Positions 34,251 to 44,664 of a stretch of 64,000 bases of DNA are shown here, piece by piece (position 1 is the first letter of the stretch; each line of letters opens with the position of its first letter). The notes under the pieces were generated by a model. The model ran no database searches, was not told the origin of the DNA, and worked only from the letters and a program-made list of their open reading frames with translations. Origin of the DNA: CAYSWV01 sp964434865 (GTDB lineage Bacteria; Cyanobacteriota; Cyanobacteriia; Thermostichales; Thermostichaceae); contig CAYSWV010000009.1 of NCBI GenBank assembly GCA_964434865.1, positions 1 to 64,000 on the forward strand, in the 5' to 3' direction. A program made the translations under genes and the position numbers.

Positions 34251-37200
34251 ATGAAGCAGAAGACACATCGCTCTAGTCAATCACAAGACGTTTATCAGAT
34301 TCAGGTCCGAGAGCCTTCTCGTCGTACCCGTTGGCATCTAATTGGCTGGGGCATCGGTTTTCTGGTGGTTGGTGGTACTGGCTTGTACTGGAGTTATAGG
34401 GCTTTGATCCAGCACTATGTGCTCCCGCAGATTGAAGCCGAAATTGAGACAGCAATTGGCTTAGCCACCACCTTGGGTAGTCCCTCATTCCACTCTCCCT
34501 GGCATCTTGAACTAGATCAGTCTGAGATTAAAAGCTTGGCAACCATACCCTCAACTCAGGTAATCATTGATATTAGACGGACCCTAAGCCAGAGGCGGTT
34601 GACAGCTACTATCCAGCTTATGGAGCCTCAGGTAATGCTTAGTTTACCCCTAGGCTCTGAATTTAATTTTGAGACTTCTAACAGCACGGGTGGATCGCTA
34701 CCTTTAGAACAACTCGATATCAATGTCGTTAATGGTCAAGTTTCTGTAGAGTCTCCAGCCACCACTACAGATCTCACAGGGCTACACATTGATACATCCT
34801 TACTGTTCTCTGAGACAAATTTAACCCAGCCTGAAATCGACTTTCAAATTGAAGCTCAGTTTCAAGGCCAGCCTGTGGCTTTAGCAGGTCGAATAGATGG
34901 TAGGTCTAGGGCAGGATCTCTAACATTGTCTGCTCAAGCGCTACCTCTTGATCCACTACCCAGTTGGATACCCGAGTCAACTGCAGTTGGATCTCCCACA
35001 TTAGGTGGATCTCTAGACGCCAATATCGAACTAGGCTTTAGTTTTCAAGATCAAGTTCAATGGACTACGGATGGACAGATTAGCCTTTCTGAAGGAGCGC
35101 TAGAGTTAGGGTTGTCTCCCTATCCTTTTGCTGATATCCAAGCTAATCTTGATCTGCAAAGTCAGACAGTCACCATCAGACAATTTCAGATTAGTTATGC
35201 TGATGTACCTGTATTGGTAGATGGTACACTCACATTCGAAGAGTTAGGTCGACCAGACATCCGCTTAATAGCAACTGTGCCTGATGTCTCTTTAGCTCAA
35301 GATATTCAACAGATAACTGGAATCCAGCTGCCATTTGAAGCACAAAGTGATCTCTCGGCAAGCGTAACTGTGGCTGGCTCTTGGCCTGATCTTGAGGTCA
35401 AAGGAGCGGTCCAGTCTATTGGGGCGACCACTGTTGATCAAGTCACCTTATCTAGTTTTAGTAGCCAATTTAGAGCTGATTTAGATACGCAGACCTTGAA
35501 TGTGGAGCAGCTTGATATTGCTGTTGCTGATGGCCGAATTCAAGGGACTGGCAGTCTTCAGGTTGGGGCCTCATCATCCTTACAAGCCAATCTTCAAATT
35601 AAAAACATTAGGCTTAATGACCTAGCTTCTGATTATGAAACCAATCTACCCTATGATCTAGGTATGCTTAATGCCAATGTTGAGATTTCAGCACCTGAAC
35701 TAGATCCTTCTGTTAATTTAACTTGGCAAACCTCTGGTCTCGATTTGGACAGCCAGGGGCAATTATCATTCAAAAACGGACGATTTGACGTTTCTGATGT
35801 TATCGTTCAATTGGCCCAAAACCAAGGTCAGCTCACAGCTTTAGGGGAATGGACTCTAGATGGACCCTTACAAGCAACTGTAACTGCTAATCAAGTTGAT
35901 CTAGACTGGTTTCAAGCTGATAGTCAGGGAGTTGTATCGGGAACATGGATTATTGATGGTACCAGCACAGGAATCACACCCCAAACCTTTGAAGCTGTCG
36001 GTGATCTTGAGTTTTCTGAAGGGCTAAATGTTCCTACTGCTCAAGGTGAAATCCAGGCTGCTGCAGCTACTGGCACGATTAATATCTCAGGTGATGTCTC
36101 AGATGGACAGCTAGAGGTTGAATCGACTGGCCAACTTCAGTTTGTAGATGCGGTTGTTTCTCAAGGGAATCAGACTATCACCTCTCCAAGAATTACAGCT
36201 GACTTTGAAGCAAGTGGAGTACTCAATCCATTAAAGATCACTCAACCTGATCTGAGTCAAGTTCTCTCCAACGCCACTATTAATCTCCCTCAGGGTGCTA
36301 CCCTCTCGACACCTAATGGTCCTTATTCCATCCCTGACATGATTCAGTCCAATGCGATTTGGGATGGTCAGGCTCTTAGATTTGAACAAAGTCAGATTGG
36401 ATCTCAAATTGCTTTTGCAGGGGCGATTCCATTAGACTTTGCAACCGGTGCTGTAGGTCCCTTAGATCTAAGCCTGCAGGTTGAGTCCTTTGATATTGGG
36501 GAATTGCCTCTCCCAGGCGTAGCCGGAACCGTTGATCTTCAAGTGCAAATTCAAGGATCGCTTTCTGATCCAGAACTGGTGGGGCAAATGAATGTGGCGG
36601 ATTTCCAGGTTGCTGGTTTAATTTTCCAAGATCTATCAGGGCCGATTCGTTGGAACGTTCTACCAGGCAGATCGCTTGTTCAGTTAGAGTCGAGCAATGG
36701 TACTGATCAGATTTCGGCCACCCTAAGTACGGACTTAGAATCAATAGCGTTTGATCTCAAACACGATCAAATTCAAATAACAGGTGAACGTAATGGAGAG
36801 GTGGTAGCGGTTACCGTTGACCAATTCCCCCTAGCTGTATTAGATCCCTTGATCCCCATTCAATACCCTCAGGATCTCTCAGGCACTTTATCTTCAACGA
36901 TTAGCGGCAACTGGGCACAAGCACGATTTCAAGGGCAAGCTGAAATTCAAGATTTACGTGTATCAGATGTAGAGGCTGAAGACATTGACGTCACCTTTGC
37001 GTATCAAGATCAGGAACTGGTGATTTCCCAAGCCGATCTTACCCTTTTGGATAGCCTCTATCAAGCAGACGGATCAATTACCCTTCCCCCTGATTTCAAC
37101 TTGAGTGAGACACAATTTAACTTGCAAATCCAAACCACTAACGGACGACTCCAAGACATTGTCTCTACTTTGAAATGGGATAGCTGGGATGATCTGCAGA

Positions 37201-39284
37201 CACGAGGGTTGAATCCTCCAGCTCTTGGGCCTGCTATGATCTTAGAAGTCCCTGGAGAAGATGTAACCTCCCTCTCACTATTTGAGCAGCTTCAAGCCTT
37301 TGTTGCTTTTAGGCAGGACTCCAACCTAGAACCTAACACCTCGCCACTTCCAGCCCCCACAGCTTTAGAGGGTGACTTTACGGCTACTGTTCGACTTGGG
37401 GGCACCTTAGAGCAGCCCAATATTGACTTAAACTTAGAAGGTCAGCAGTGGTCAGCTGAAAGCTACCAATTGGAAACTGTTAAAGCCTCAGGTAGCTTCC
37501 AGGATCAGACTGTCATCTTAAACTCTATATTACTTCAAACTGGTGAGCGATTAGCTAGCTTTGAGGGCACTTTAGGCTTTGATCAGCAACAGGGTACCTT
37601 GCAAATACAGGACTTACCTTTAGACCTAGTCCAGCCCTTTTTACCTTCTGATCTATCAGTTGGTGGAAACGTGAATACCCAAATTGATCTCAGGGGAAGC
37701 TTACGAGATCCACAACTTCAAGGATCATTTGAGGTTATAGCAGCTGAGGTTAACAATACTCCCATTGCCAGTGTCTCAGGCCAGCTAGACTATAGTCAAG
37801 GTCGCTGGGATTTACAGTCATCTATTCAAGTTGATTCTGATCTTGAACCTATAGCCATTCAAGGCTCAGTGCCCTATCAGCTGCCTTTATCCCAGGCTAG
37901 CCCTGAGTCAGATCACATCTACCTCAACCTAGATATCCAGCAATCCGCTCTTGATTGGATCAATATCTTCACTGATCAAGTCCAGTGGCACCATGGTAGT
38001 AGTCAATTACAAGTGGAGCTGACAGGTACCCTACAGGCTCCCTTAGTTGAAGGGGTTTTGATGTTTGAACAAGGGGAGGTAGAGTTAGCGTTACTAGCTG
38101 ATCCAGTCACTGACTTGAATGGTACTGTTGTTTTTGATTTATCTCACTTGAATGTTGAAGATCTAAGAGGGCAGATAGGGCAAGGAGCTTTGGTGGCAGC
38201 AGGGCAGCTTCCTCTCACAGAGCGAGCTACAGAGACCCTTACCAATCCACTAACAGCTAATCTACAGCAAGCTGAAATGACAGTACCTCAACTCTTTGAA
38301 GGGCAGGTGGATGGTAATATTGTTATTGAAGGAAGTTTAGCTCATCCCTCTGTAACTGGCCATCTCAGAGCTTCTGAAGGTAATCTGACACTTTCTCCCC
38401 AATCTCTACCTGATAGTGGCGCGTCTCAATCGTCAGTTGGATCCATTCAACCTAATATTCAGCCTGATGATCACTTATTTCAGCCTCAGCTGCGTGATCT
38501 TAGATTGGAAGTGGGTCCCCAGATGCAGGTGGAGTCGACTGGGATCTTCTCATTTGAGATTGCAGGAAACTTGAGGGTGAATGGGTCGTTAGCGGCTTTG
38601 GAACCTCTAGGTACGATCAACCTATTACAAGGATCACTCAACCTGCCCTTAGGAAGTGGCTTCCGTCTAGACCGAACCTATCGCAATCAAGTTGTATTTA
38701 CGCCCCAGCAAGGTCTTGATCCCGATCTGGATCTAAGGTTGTTGACTCGTGTTGTTGAGGTAACAGGTAGTCCAACGCCAGTAACGTCTTCCGAACCTGC
38801 GCTCAGCTCCAGTCAGACCATTGAGATTACAGCCACGGTAGACGGCTTAGCCAGCCAACTTAACAGCAATCAACCTGGTATCATTCAATTACAAAGTCGT
38901 CCTGCTAGATCAGAGCAAGAAATAGTAGCTCTCTTGGGCACCAGTGCTCTAGCCGGGTTGGGTACAGGCACCGAGGCCGCCGCCTTAGCAGCAGAACAGA
39001 CCATTCATGCACTAGGAGAGCAAATAGGGCTAGATGATCTGAGGTTAGGACCTGTTGTTCAAGTTGATCGGCGCTCGGCTAGCCGGAGTAATGTTGGCTT
39101 TGAATTAGAAATGGTTAGAGACTTAACCCGGTCCTTATCGATTTCAGGTCGTTTGCCTTTAAGTGATCCACAACCCTTCCGCTATAGCTTGAGATATTTG
39201 GTATCTGATGAACTGCTCTTGAGGCTCAATACTGATTTTAATGAAAGTAGCAGTGCAAACGTTAACTTCGAGACCAGATTCTAG
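34251..39284 (+). CDS. tamB: TamB/DUF490 translocation and assembly module protein
   Basis: 1677 residues. A basic N-terminus and one membrane helix (about 27-50) anchor it in the inner membrane; a long beta-rich stretch of AsmA/TamB repeats (VNGQVSVES, GRIDGRSRAGSLTLSAQALPL and similar) should form a hydrophobic groove across the periplasm; the C-terminal 400 residues are DUF490, ending in a YLVSDELLLRLN...NVNFETRF strand region. Homologues aid outer-membrane protein insertion and phospholipid transport. The usual partner, an Omp85/TamA gene, is not adjacent here. Confidence 0.92.
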   Translation: MKQKTHRSSQSQDVYQIQVREPSRRTRWHLIGWGIGFLVVGGTGLYWSYRALIQHYVLPQIEAEIETAIGLATTLGSPSFHSPWHLELDQSEIKSLATIPSTQVIIDIRRTLSQRRLTATIQLMEPQVMLSLPLGSEFNFETSNSTGGSLPLEQLDINVVNGQVSVESPATTTDLTGLHIDTSLLFSETNLTQPEIDFQIEAQFQGQPVALAGRIDGRSRAGSLTLSAQALPLDPLPSWIPESTAVGSPTLGGSLDANIELGFSFQDQVQWTTDGQISLSEGALELGLSPYPFADIQANLDLQSQTVTIRQFQISYADVPVLVDGTLTFEELGRPDIRLIATVPDVSLAQDIQQITGIQLPFEAQSDLSASVTVAGSWPDLEVKGAVQSIGATTVDQVTLSSFSSQFRADLDTQTLNVEQLDIAVADGRIQGTGSLQVGASSSLQANLQIKNIRLNDLASDYETNLPYDLGMLNANVEISAPELDPSVNLTWQTSGLDLDSQGQLSFKNGRFDVSDVIVQLAQNQGQLTALGEWTLDGPLQATVTANQVDLDWFQADSQGVVSGTWIIDGTSTGITPQTFEAVGDLEFSEGLNVPTAQGEIQAAAATGTINISGDVSDGQLEVESTGQLQFVDAVVSQGNQTITSPRITADFEASGVLNPLKITQPDLSQVLSNATINLPQGATLSTPNGPYSIPDMIQSNAIWDGQALRFEQSQIGSQIAFAGAIPLDFATGAVGPLDLSLQVESFDIGELPLPGVAGTVDLQVQIQGSLSDPELVGQMNVADFQVAGLIFQDLSGPIRWNVLPGRSLVQLESSNGTDQISATLSTDLESIAFDLKHDQIQITGERNGEVVAVTVDQFPLAVLDPLIPIQYPQDLSGTLSSTISGNWAQARFQGQAEIQDLRVSDVEAEDIDVTFAYQDQELVISQADLTLLDSLYQADGSITLPPDFNLSETQFNLQIQTTNGRLQDIVSTLKWDSWDDLQTRGLNPPALGPAMILEVPGEDVTSLSLFEQLQAFVAFRQDSNLEPNTSPLPAPTALEGDFTATVRLGGTLEQPNIDLNLEGQQWSAESYQLETVKASGSFQDQTVILNSILLQTGERLASFEGTLGFDQQQGTLQIQDLPLDLVQPFLPSDLSVGGNVNTQIDLRGSLRDPQLQGSFEVIAAEVNNTPIASVSGQLDYSQGRWDLQSSIQVDSDLEPIAIQGSVPYQLPLSQASPESDHIYLNLDIQQSALDWINIFTDQVQWHHGSSQLQVELTGTLQAPLVEGVLMFEQGEVELALLADPVTDLNGTVVFDLSHLNVEDLRGQIGQGALVAAGQLPLTERATETLTNPLTANLQQAEMTVPQLFEGQVDGNIVIEGSLAHPSVTGHLRASEGNLTLSPQSLPDSGASQSSVGSIQPNIQPDDHLFQPQLRDLRLEVGPQMQVESTGIFSFEIAGNLRVNGSLAALEPLGTINLLQGSLNLPLGSGFRLDRTYRNQVVFTPQQGLDPDLDLRLLTRVVEVTGSPTPVTSSEPALSSSQTIEITATVDGLASQLNSNQPGIIQLQSRPARSEQEIVALLGTSALAGLGTGTEAAALAAEQTIHALGEQIGLDDLRLGPVVQVDRRSASRSNVGFELEMVRDLTRSLSISGRLPLSDPQPFRYSLRYLVSDELLLRLNTDFNESSSANVNFETRF

Positions 39285-39300
39285 TCAGTACCTCAACTCG

Positions 39301-39335
39301 TTAGCAGACCCCTTAGCAGACCCTTAGCAGACCCT
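39301..39335. repeat. 11-12 bp tandem triplet
   Basis: TTAGCAGACCC(C) three times in a row immediately downstream of tamB (starting 16 bp after its stop). Confidence 0.85.
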
Positions 39336-39567
39336 ATGGTAAGAGTCAGATTGGTTTTCTCCTGGATTTTAGATCTTTAATTTGCTAATGAATCTGAAGC
39401 AATCCTTAAATAAAAGGGGCTTTCTGGATCGTTGGCAACTCTCGTGTAACTTGATATACTAAATGGCTTGAGTTATTACTTATACTGGCTTACCCTTTTA
39501 AGCATTCTAGCGAATGCGATCTCAATCTTGAAATGACACAATAAAGCCAGAAGTAAGGGATCGAGTC

Positions 39568-39861
39568 ATGCTAACGCCTTCATACATTTGGGCATTTGTA
39601 TGGGATAGCGGATTGAAGCCTCTACGTCGGGCTTTTGATCAGATTCAAATCCAAAATGCTCAAGCAGCTCACTTGATTTGCCAGATTATTCCGAATCAGT
39701 GCCCATTTGCTAGAGACATTCGTTTCTTTGGACACCTCTTGTTTCGGATTCCACCGCTTTGTAAATTGAATCCCTTTTACGATCAAATTATGGGCCTAAA
39801 ATTTCGAGCTATGGCTTACCTGGTTGAACAGGGTGAAGATATCACTGCCTACTGCGTTTAA
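39568..39861 (+). CDS. Mo-nitrogenase C-terminal-domain-like small protein
   Basis: 97 residues. AAHLICQIIPNQCPFARDIRFFG, then IPPLCKLNPFYDQIMGLKFRAM and a C-terminal DITAYC are the signature of the Mo-nitro_C family (Mo-dependent nitrogenase family protein). The name comes from a fusion domain; free copies are common in cyanobacteria, so this is no sign of nitrogen fixation. Three or four Cys are conserved. Function unknown. AAGGGA precedes the ATG; convergent with fhs, 8 bp apart. Confidence 0.85.
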   Translation: MLTPSYIWAFVWDSGLKPLRRAFDQIQIQNAQAAHLICQIIPNQCPFARDIRFFGHLLFRIPPLCKLNPFYDQIMGLKFRAMAYLVEQGEDITAYCV

Positions 39862-39869
39862 CCTCACCA

Positions 39870-41561
39870 CTAATTTAGGCCTTCAATATTACCCTTGACA
39901 ACATCAATCATAGTAGCCCGAGGGATTTGGGGTAAACCTGGCATTCTTAAAATACTACCTGCCACAGCAACTATGAATCCAGCACCGCTATTGATGATCA
40001 AGTCTTGAATAGTGAGTTCGAAATCATCACTTTGGCTATTGGGATCATCTGAGAAAGCGTATTGGGTTTTAGCAATGCAGACGGGCAAGTGGTCATAGCC
40101 ATAATCCTGGATCCGACTCAGCATTGTTTTGGCTTTAGCATCAAACTTAATCCCTTTGGCTCCATAGATCCGTGTTGCCACTTTTTCTACTTTCAGGCTG
40201 ATACTGTCGTTGTCGTCATAAGTCAGTTGTAGAGGTTGTGGCTGAGTTGTTTCAAGGGTATTCACGACGGCTTCGGCTAGTTCAATCGCTCCGGCTCCTC
40301 CTAAGGTAAAGCTCTGATTCACAGCAAACTTATAACCTTGGGCTTCAACATATCCCCTAAGATAGTCAATTTCATCATCTCGATCAAAGCTAAATCGATT
40401 AAAAGACACCACGACAGGTAACCCAAAGCTATGGAGATTATTCAAGTGCCGATCCAAATTGGTCAACCCAGCTTTGAGGCCTTCTAGATCAGCCTGGGAT
40501 GTTAAGGCCAGAGGTACTCCCCCATGCAGCTTTAATGCTTGTGAGGTCATCACGATCACAGCCGCTTGTGGGGCCAAACCTGATTGTCGGCACTTGATAT
40601 TTAGAAATTTTTCGGCTCCCAGATCAGCTCCAAATCCAGCTTCAGTCACGGTATAGTCGCTAAACGTCATTGCCATTTGAGTGGCCAGTACTGAATTACA
40701 GCCATGGGCAATATTGGCAAAAGGTCCACCATGAATAAAGGCAGCCGTCTGCTCTGTCGTTTGGACGAGATTAGGGTGAATGGCCTCTTTCAACAAAGCT
40801 GTTAAGGCTCCACCTACCCCCAGATCTTTAACTCTAAAGGGAAGACCACTCACGGTGTACCCTAGCAAGATATTGTCAATCCGCTCACGTAGGTCGTCTA
40901 GGCCATCTGCTAAACACAAAATGGCCATGATCTCTGAGGCAGGTGTGATGTCAAACCCAGTTTCGTTAGGCAATCCATTACCAAAGTCTCCCAATCCTGT
41001 GACGATATGGCGTAACGATCGGTCATTGACATCTAAGACACGTTTCCAAAGAATCTGTTTAAGGAGTGGACCCTCGCAGGTTCTATAAGCTTGATAGTGG
41101 TAATTGTCAATTAGGGCAGCTAATGTGTTGTTTGCAGCACTAACAGCATGAAAGTCACCCGTAAAGTGCAGGTTGATGTCTTCCATGGGCAACACTTGAG
41201 AATAGCCCCCACCAGCAGCCCCACCTTTCATACCAAAACAAGGTCCCAGGGAAGGCTCTCGTAAAGCTACAGCTACTTTTTTGCCAATTTTAGCTAATCC
41301 TAGTGAAAGACCAACTGAAGTGGTCGTTTTACCAATGCCTTGAGGGGTAGGTGTAATGGCAGTCACTAAAATAAGACGGCTAGATTGACACCGTTCTGTA
41401 TTCACTAAAGTGTAAGGTACCTTGGCTTTGTACTTACCATAGGGAATGAGCTGCTCCGGATCTAAACCCAGCTTGTGACCTATCTCAACTATTGGCTGCA
41501 GCAGTGTATTACGGGAAATTTCAATATCACTGGGAAAAGGCTGGGCAGATGTAGAAGTCAT
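39870..41561 (-). CDS. fhs: formate-tetrahydrofolate ligase
   Basis: ATP-dependent synthesis of 10-formyl-tetrahydrofolate from formate, feeding purines and one-carbon metabolism. 563 residues, full length. The P-loop-like TPTPQGIGKTTTSVGL, REPSLGPCFGMKGGAAGGG, HGCNSVLATQMAM and LTIQDLIINSGAGFIVAVAG are characteristic. Intact, with no frameshift. It is not near folD or purU. I recall Fhs being patchy among cyanobacteria, but cannot check this here. Confidence 0.95.
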   Translation of the reverse strand: MTSTSAQPFPSDIEISRNTLLQPIVEIGHKLGLDPEQLIPYGKYKAKVPYTLVNTERCQSSRLILVTAITPTPQGIGKTTTSVGLSLGLAKIGKKVAVALREPSLGPCFGMKGGAAGGGYSQVLPMEDINLHFTGDFHAVSAANNTLAALIDNYHYQAYRTCEGPLLKQILWKRVLDVNDRSLRHIVTGLGDFGNGLPNETGFDITPASEIMAILCLADGLDDLRERIDNILLGYTVSGLPFRVKDLGVGGALTALLKEAIHPNLVQTTEQTAAFIHGGPFANIAHGCNSVLATQMAMTFSDYTVTEAGFGADLGAEKFLNIKCRQSGLAPQAAVIVMTSQALKLHGGVPLALTSQADLEGLKAGLTNLDRHLNNLHSFGLPVVVSFNRFSFDRDDEIDYLRGYVEAQGYKFAVNQSFTLGGAGAIELAEAVVNTLETTQPQPLQLTYDDNDSISLKVEKVATRIYGAKGIKFDAKAKTMLSRIQDYGYDHLPVCIAKTQYAFSDDPNSQSDDFELTIQDLIINSGAGFIVAVAGSILRMPGLPQIPRATMIDVVKGNIEGLN

Positions 41562-42052
41562 GATCTAGATAAAAGACAAAAAGTAGTGAGCGATACAGTA
41601 AGCTAAACAATCAGCTAAAAACATTACTGAACCATTCAAAGTATAGAAGTCTCCTTTACAAGTGGCAAGTTAAACCAACAAGATCCTAAAACCTATACCA
41701 CATTCAGTTTCACCTATGACGTTTTAAAGTAGAGCAGCTACTCTAACAGTCTTACCTGAGGGGGGAATTCCAGCTACAGATCTGAAGAATGGCTAGGTTT
41801 TCTATTTACTGATTGAGTAGGCCAACATTTTTGGTCAGCTTTTAATAGTCACTTGAATCAAAAGCTATTGAAGATGCGGCTTATGATGCCTACTCTTTCA
41901 GGCTCAAGTGGGCTGGTAATGATGAGTTCAACTTTTCGATCTTTCCTAATGCAGGAGATAGAATTCTAATGATCTACAGTTAAGGATGTCTAGTAGACGT
42001 ACCCAAAGGTTATCCTTGACTTTTTCAGTTTTTTGAGGGAGGAATCAGACGT
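41562..42052. other. intergenic between divergent fhs and cupin genes
   Basis: 490 bp of divergent promoter region. No riboswitch fold, tRNA or small ORF that I can support. Confidence 0.5.
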
Positions 42053-42415
42053 ATGGATATCAAAAATGTCTTGGTTGAACTCGCTGCTCATCCTGAAGGT
42101 TCATTCTTAGACGTAGCTGCTTTCAATGGCAATACCCTGGGAGCTTGCTCGATCACAGGCACATCCCCAGTTTGGGAAATGCATCCTGATACCGATGAGT
42201 TGTTTTACATTATTGAGGGCGAGTTCGAGATGACGTTGCTACAGACAGAAACTCCAGAGCATATTGTGGCGACGGCTGGATCCGTTATGGTTATACCTAA
42301 AGGTTTATGGCACAAGCCTGGAGCACCACAGGGATCGAAATTTATTTACTTGACACCTGGCACGACACTACATTCCGATAAAGCCGATCCACGGAATGAG
42401 GCAACCTTCCAGTAG
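42053..42415 (+). CDS. cupin-domain protein
   Basis: 120 residues, one small beta-barrel cupin. Motif 1 is H(185 bp into the gene)PDTDELFYIIEGEFEM with His and Glu ligands, motif 2 PKGLWHKPGAP with His. A metal site of two His, Glu and a third His is likely; enzyme or binding role unknown. GGGAGGA ribosome binding site 9 bp before ATG. Monocistronic, facing the minus-strand GspE-like gene. Confidence 0.85.
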   Translation: MDIKNVLVELAAHPEGSFLDVAAFNGNTLGACSITGTSPVWEMHPDTDELFYIIEGEFEMTLLQTETPEHIVATAGSVMVIPKGLWHKPGAPQGSKFIYLTPGTTLHSDKADPRNEATFQ

Positions 42416-42448
42416 GACAAAGCTTAGGCAAAGCTATCGGTTGAAAGC

Positions 42449-42835
42449 CTACTCTCCCAAGATAGGTTCAGGTTCAAGCTGCTTAATAGTCTGGAGAAAT
42501 TGATCTAGATCGATAAGTTCAGATATGGAAACGGTTAAGTCACTGGAGGGAGGCGGCGCAGAGTCCGAGGCCACAATTCTGAAGATTACTTGATCTCCAA
42601 CAACACATCGCTCTAGAGGAATACCCCCTTCTAGAATGGCTTGCGTGTTACTCAAAGAAGGGGCATGAGCCAGAAAGTACTCAAGGGTTTTAGGCTTGAT
42701 CCAGCCACGTTTGACCAAGATCTCACCAAACCGGATACCACTAGCAGCCTGATCAAAGAGAGCAATCTTAATTTGTTGATCGGTTAGTAATCCTGCTTCT
42801 TTAAGCAGTTGGCCTAATAATTTATGGGATGTCAT
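42449..42835 (-). CDS. GspE/MshEN N-terminal-like small protein
   Basis: 128 residues from the ATG at 42835, with AGGAG 8 bp upstream; a GTG at 42844 would add three. Residues about 5-60 carry two copies of the MshEN-type pattern: LLGQLLKEAGLLTDQQIKIAL and RFGEILVKRGWIKPKTLEYFL. In type II/IV secretion ATPases this pattern binds c-di-GMP, but here the first copy lacks the leading Arg and the terminal Gln is replaced, and no ATPase follows. The C-terminal half is acidic and unfamiliar. It lies 45 bp after the large membrane protein gene, likely the same operon. Confidence 0.65.
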   Translation of the reverse strand: MTSHKLLGQLLKEAGLLTDQQIKIALFDQAASGIRFGEILVKRGWIKPKTLEYFLAHAPSLSNTQAILEGGIPLERCVVGDQVIFRIVASDSAPPPSSDLTVSISELIDLDQFLQTIKQLEPEPILGE

Positions 42836-42879
42836 GGCTGCCACTCCTATCTATACCACTCTACTTTAGAAGTAAACCC

Positions 42880-44427
42880 TTAAGGTGACCGAGAGTCACG
42901 CCAATGTGACCAGATCCAAGCACCCAATAGGACACTCCCTAATCCAAGAGCAATAACGCCTAAAACGATTAAGCGCTCAACCCGAGTCGCTTGGCTACCA
43001 GCTAACGTCAAATCTGTTGAAACAATAGCCGTTAGGGTGGCCACCAAAATTAGCATGAGGCCTTGAGATCCGGACCAAAGGGGAATGGCATCCACACTCA
43101 AGGTTTGAATCACGGGATCTAAGGCTGCAATAACCAAAGCTACCATCATCGATCCCAGTAGAAAGGCAGCTTGAGGTTCGAGATGCAAAAAATAGCCAGT
43201 CATACCACTGATCGCAATACTGCCCAAGGTCAAGCTTCCCGAAGTAAGCATAGGTGCCTTGGCGATGTAAATCCAGGCTATCAATAGAGCCACTATTACA
43301 ACAGCACTACCTAGATAGAGCGCTGCATACGTGTAGGTATGGGTAATATTAATTCCACTCAAATTGAGATCAAATTCATAGAGTAGACTTTGGACTAGGG
43401 GTCTTGAGGCCAAAAATAAAGCTGCTGTAGCTCCCCATCGGCAGGGAAACGCTAGCAACCCTAAGCCCATTAGGGCTGAACCATAAGAACCACCCAAACG
43501 CAAAGCCAGTAAGGATCCACCACCCACAAGCATCAAACTGACACACCCTCGCCACAATAGTTGCGATCTAGACGCTTGAGGTTGTTCAGGATGCCATGTT
43601 GTTAGCTGTGAGTCGACCCACAAAATGATCAATGAAAGGATAAGGCCCACCGTAAATAATTGGGCATAAAACTGACTCTGGGTTAACCAATTGCGCACCA
43701 ATACCCAAGCTAAGATCCCAGATACCAGGCATCCAATTCCTCGCCCCCAAAGCGCCGACGCTGAGGTTGCCACCCGTGAACTGATAGCCAGCGGCTTAGA
43801 TGAAGCAAGTGTTGATTGAGTATTGGTAGGAGTCGATGGTTCTACCAGGATAGGGACTGTACCCGCCACTAGAGCTAAAGCTCCCAACCCTAAAGGTACA
43901 ATTTTGAGCCATTCAGCCAAAACAGAGTCTGACAAGGCTGCTAAGCGAATGCCCCAACTCATCCCTGCAATCAATAACCAAGACTGAGTCAGGCTCTGAA
44001 GTAAGTTGATCCCAGTTTGTAGAGGCATGAGCAATAAGGTGGGAATACCCACAAGCCCCAGCCCCAATCCCATGGCAGCCAGTTGAATTAAATTGGTGGC
44101 ATCATGCGGCAAAACACCAATAGCTGCTAGACAAGCCCCCACCAGAGCTATCCCTTGAGCTGCACGCCCTAAGGGACTTAAGACCACACTTAAAGCCCCT
44201 AAAAGAGATCCCACTAATAACCAGGACCATAGCCAAGGTGCAGGATCAACCGTGACGGCCAAGCCTACAGCCACTAAGGCAGAGACAATCAGACCGAGCA
44301 ACACGCTGTTCCAGTACAAATCAGTGGGTCGTTGGTGCTGCCACTGCTGCCAATACCGGACAGACTCTAAGCTGGCTACCAGCAGACCAATGCCACCCGA
44401 TAAACTAATGACAACAGATTCCACCAT
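42880..44427 (-). CDS. polytopic membrane protein of unknown function
   Basis: 515 residues, about 14 hydrophobic helices with few charged loops; the longest loop (about 195-220, STPTNTQSTLASSKPLA) is Ser/Thr-rich and probably disordered. I recognise no transporter signature; ITHTYTYAALYLGSAV is the most distinctive segment. GGAG precedes the ATG at 44427 by 7 bp. Co-directional with the GspE-like gene downstream and divergent from the MFS gene. Inner or thylakoid membrane location is expected. Confidence 0.75.
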   Translation of the reverse strand: MVESVVISLSGGIGLLVASLESVRYWQQWQHQRPTDLYWNSVLLGLIVSALVAVGLAVTVDPAPWLWSWLLVGSLLGALSVVLSPLGRAAQGIALVGACLAAIGVLPHDATNLIQLAAMGLGLGLVGIPTLLLMPLQTGINLLQSLTQSWLLIAGMSWGIRLAALSDSVLAEWLKIVPLGLGALALVAGTVPILVEPSTPTNTQSTLASSKPLAISSRVATSASALWGRGIGCLVSGILAWVLVRNWLTQSQFYAQLFTVGLILSLIILWVDSQLTTWHPEQPQASRSQLLWRGCVSLMLVGGGSLLALRLGGSYGSALMGLGLLAFPCRWGATAALFLASRPLVQSLLYEFDLNLSGINITHTYTYAALYLGSAVVIVALLIAWIYIAKAPMLTSGSLTLGSIAISGMTGYFLHLEPQAAFLLGSMMVALVIAALDPVIQTLSVDAIPLWSGSQGLMLILVATLTAIVSTDLTLAGSQATRVERLIVLGVIALGLGSVLLGAWIWSHWRDSRSP

Positions 44428-44664
44428 GCTTTCTCCGTTCCGTTGGACTCATGTTAGCGATTCTGGGTAGTCTTTACGGGTGCTCTCCCGTTCTTTCAAG
44501 AGGGATTGATCTAGGCTATCAACGCTGCTCAAGAGGTAAAGATTGCTTGAAGAAGACCTCAGGTCTAAGGGTCACCAGCATGATGTTAATCTCCATCCTC
44601 GGGAAACAAAGCAAGATTGTACACTTATTAAGGATAATGAAGATTATGAAAACCCCCCATACCC

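Noticed and set aside
39568..39861. Evidence for nitrogen fixation
   Set aside because: The Mo-nitro_C-like protein occurs as a free protein in many cyanobacteria; no nif gene is in the window.
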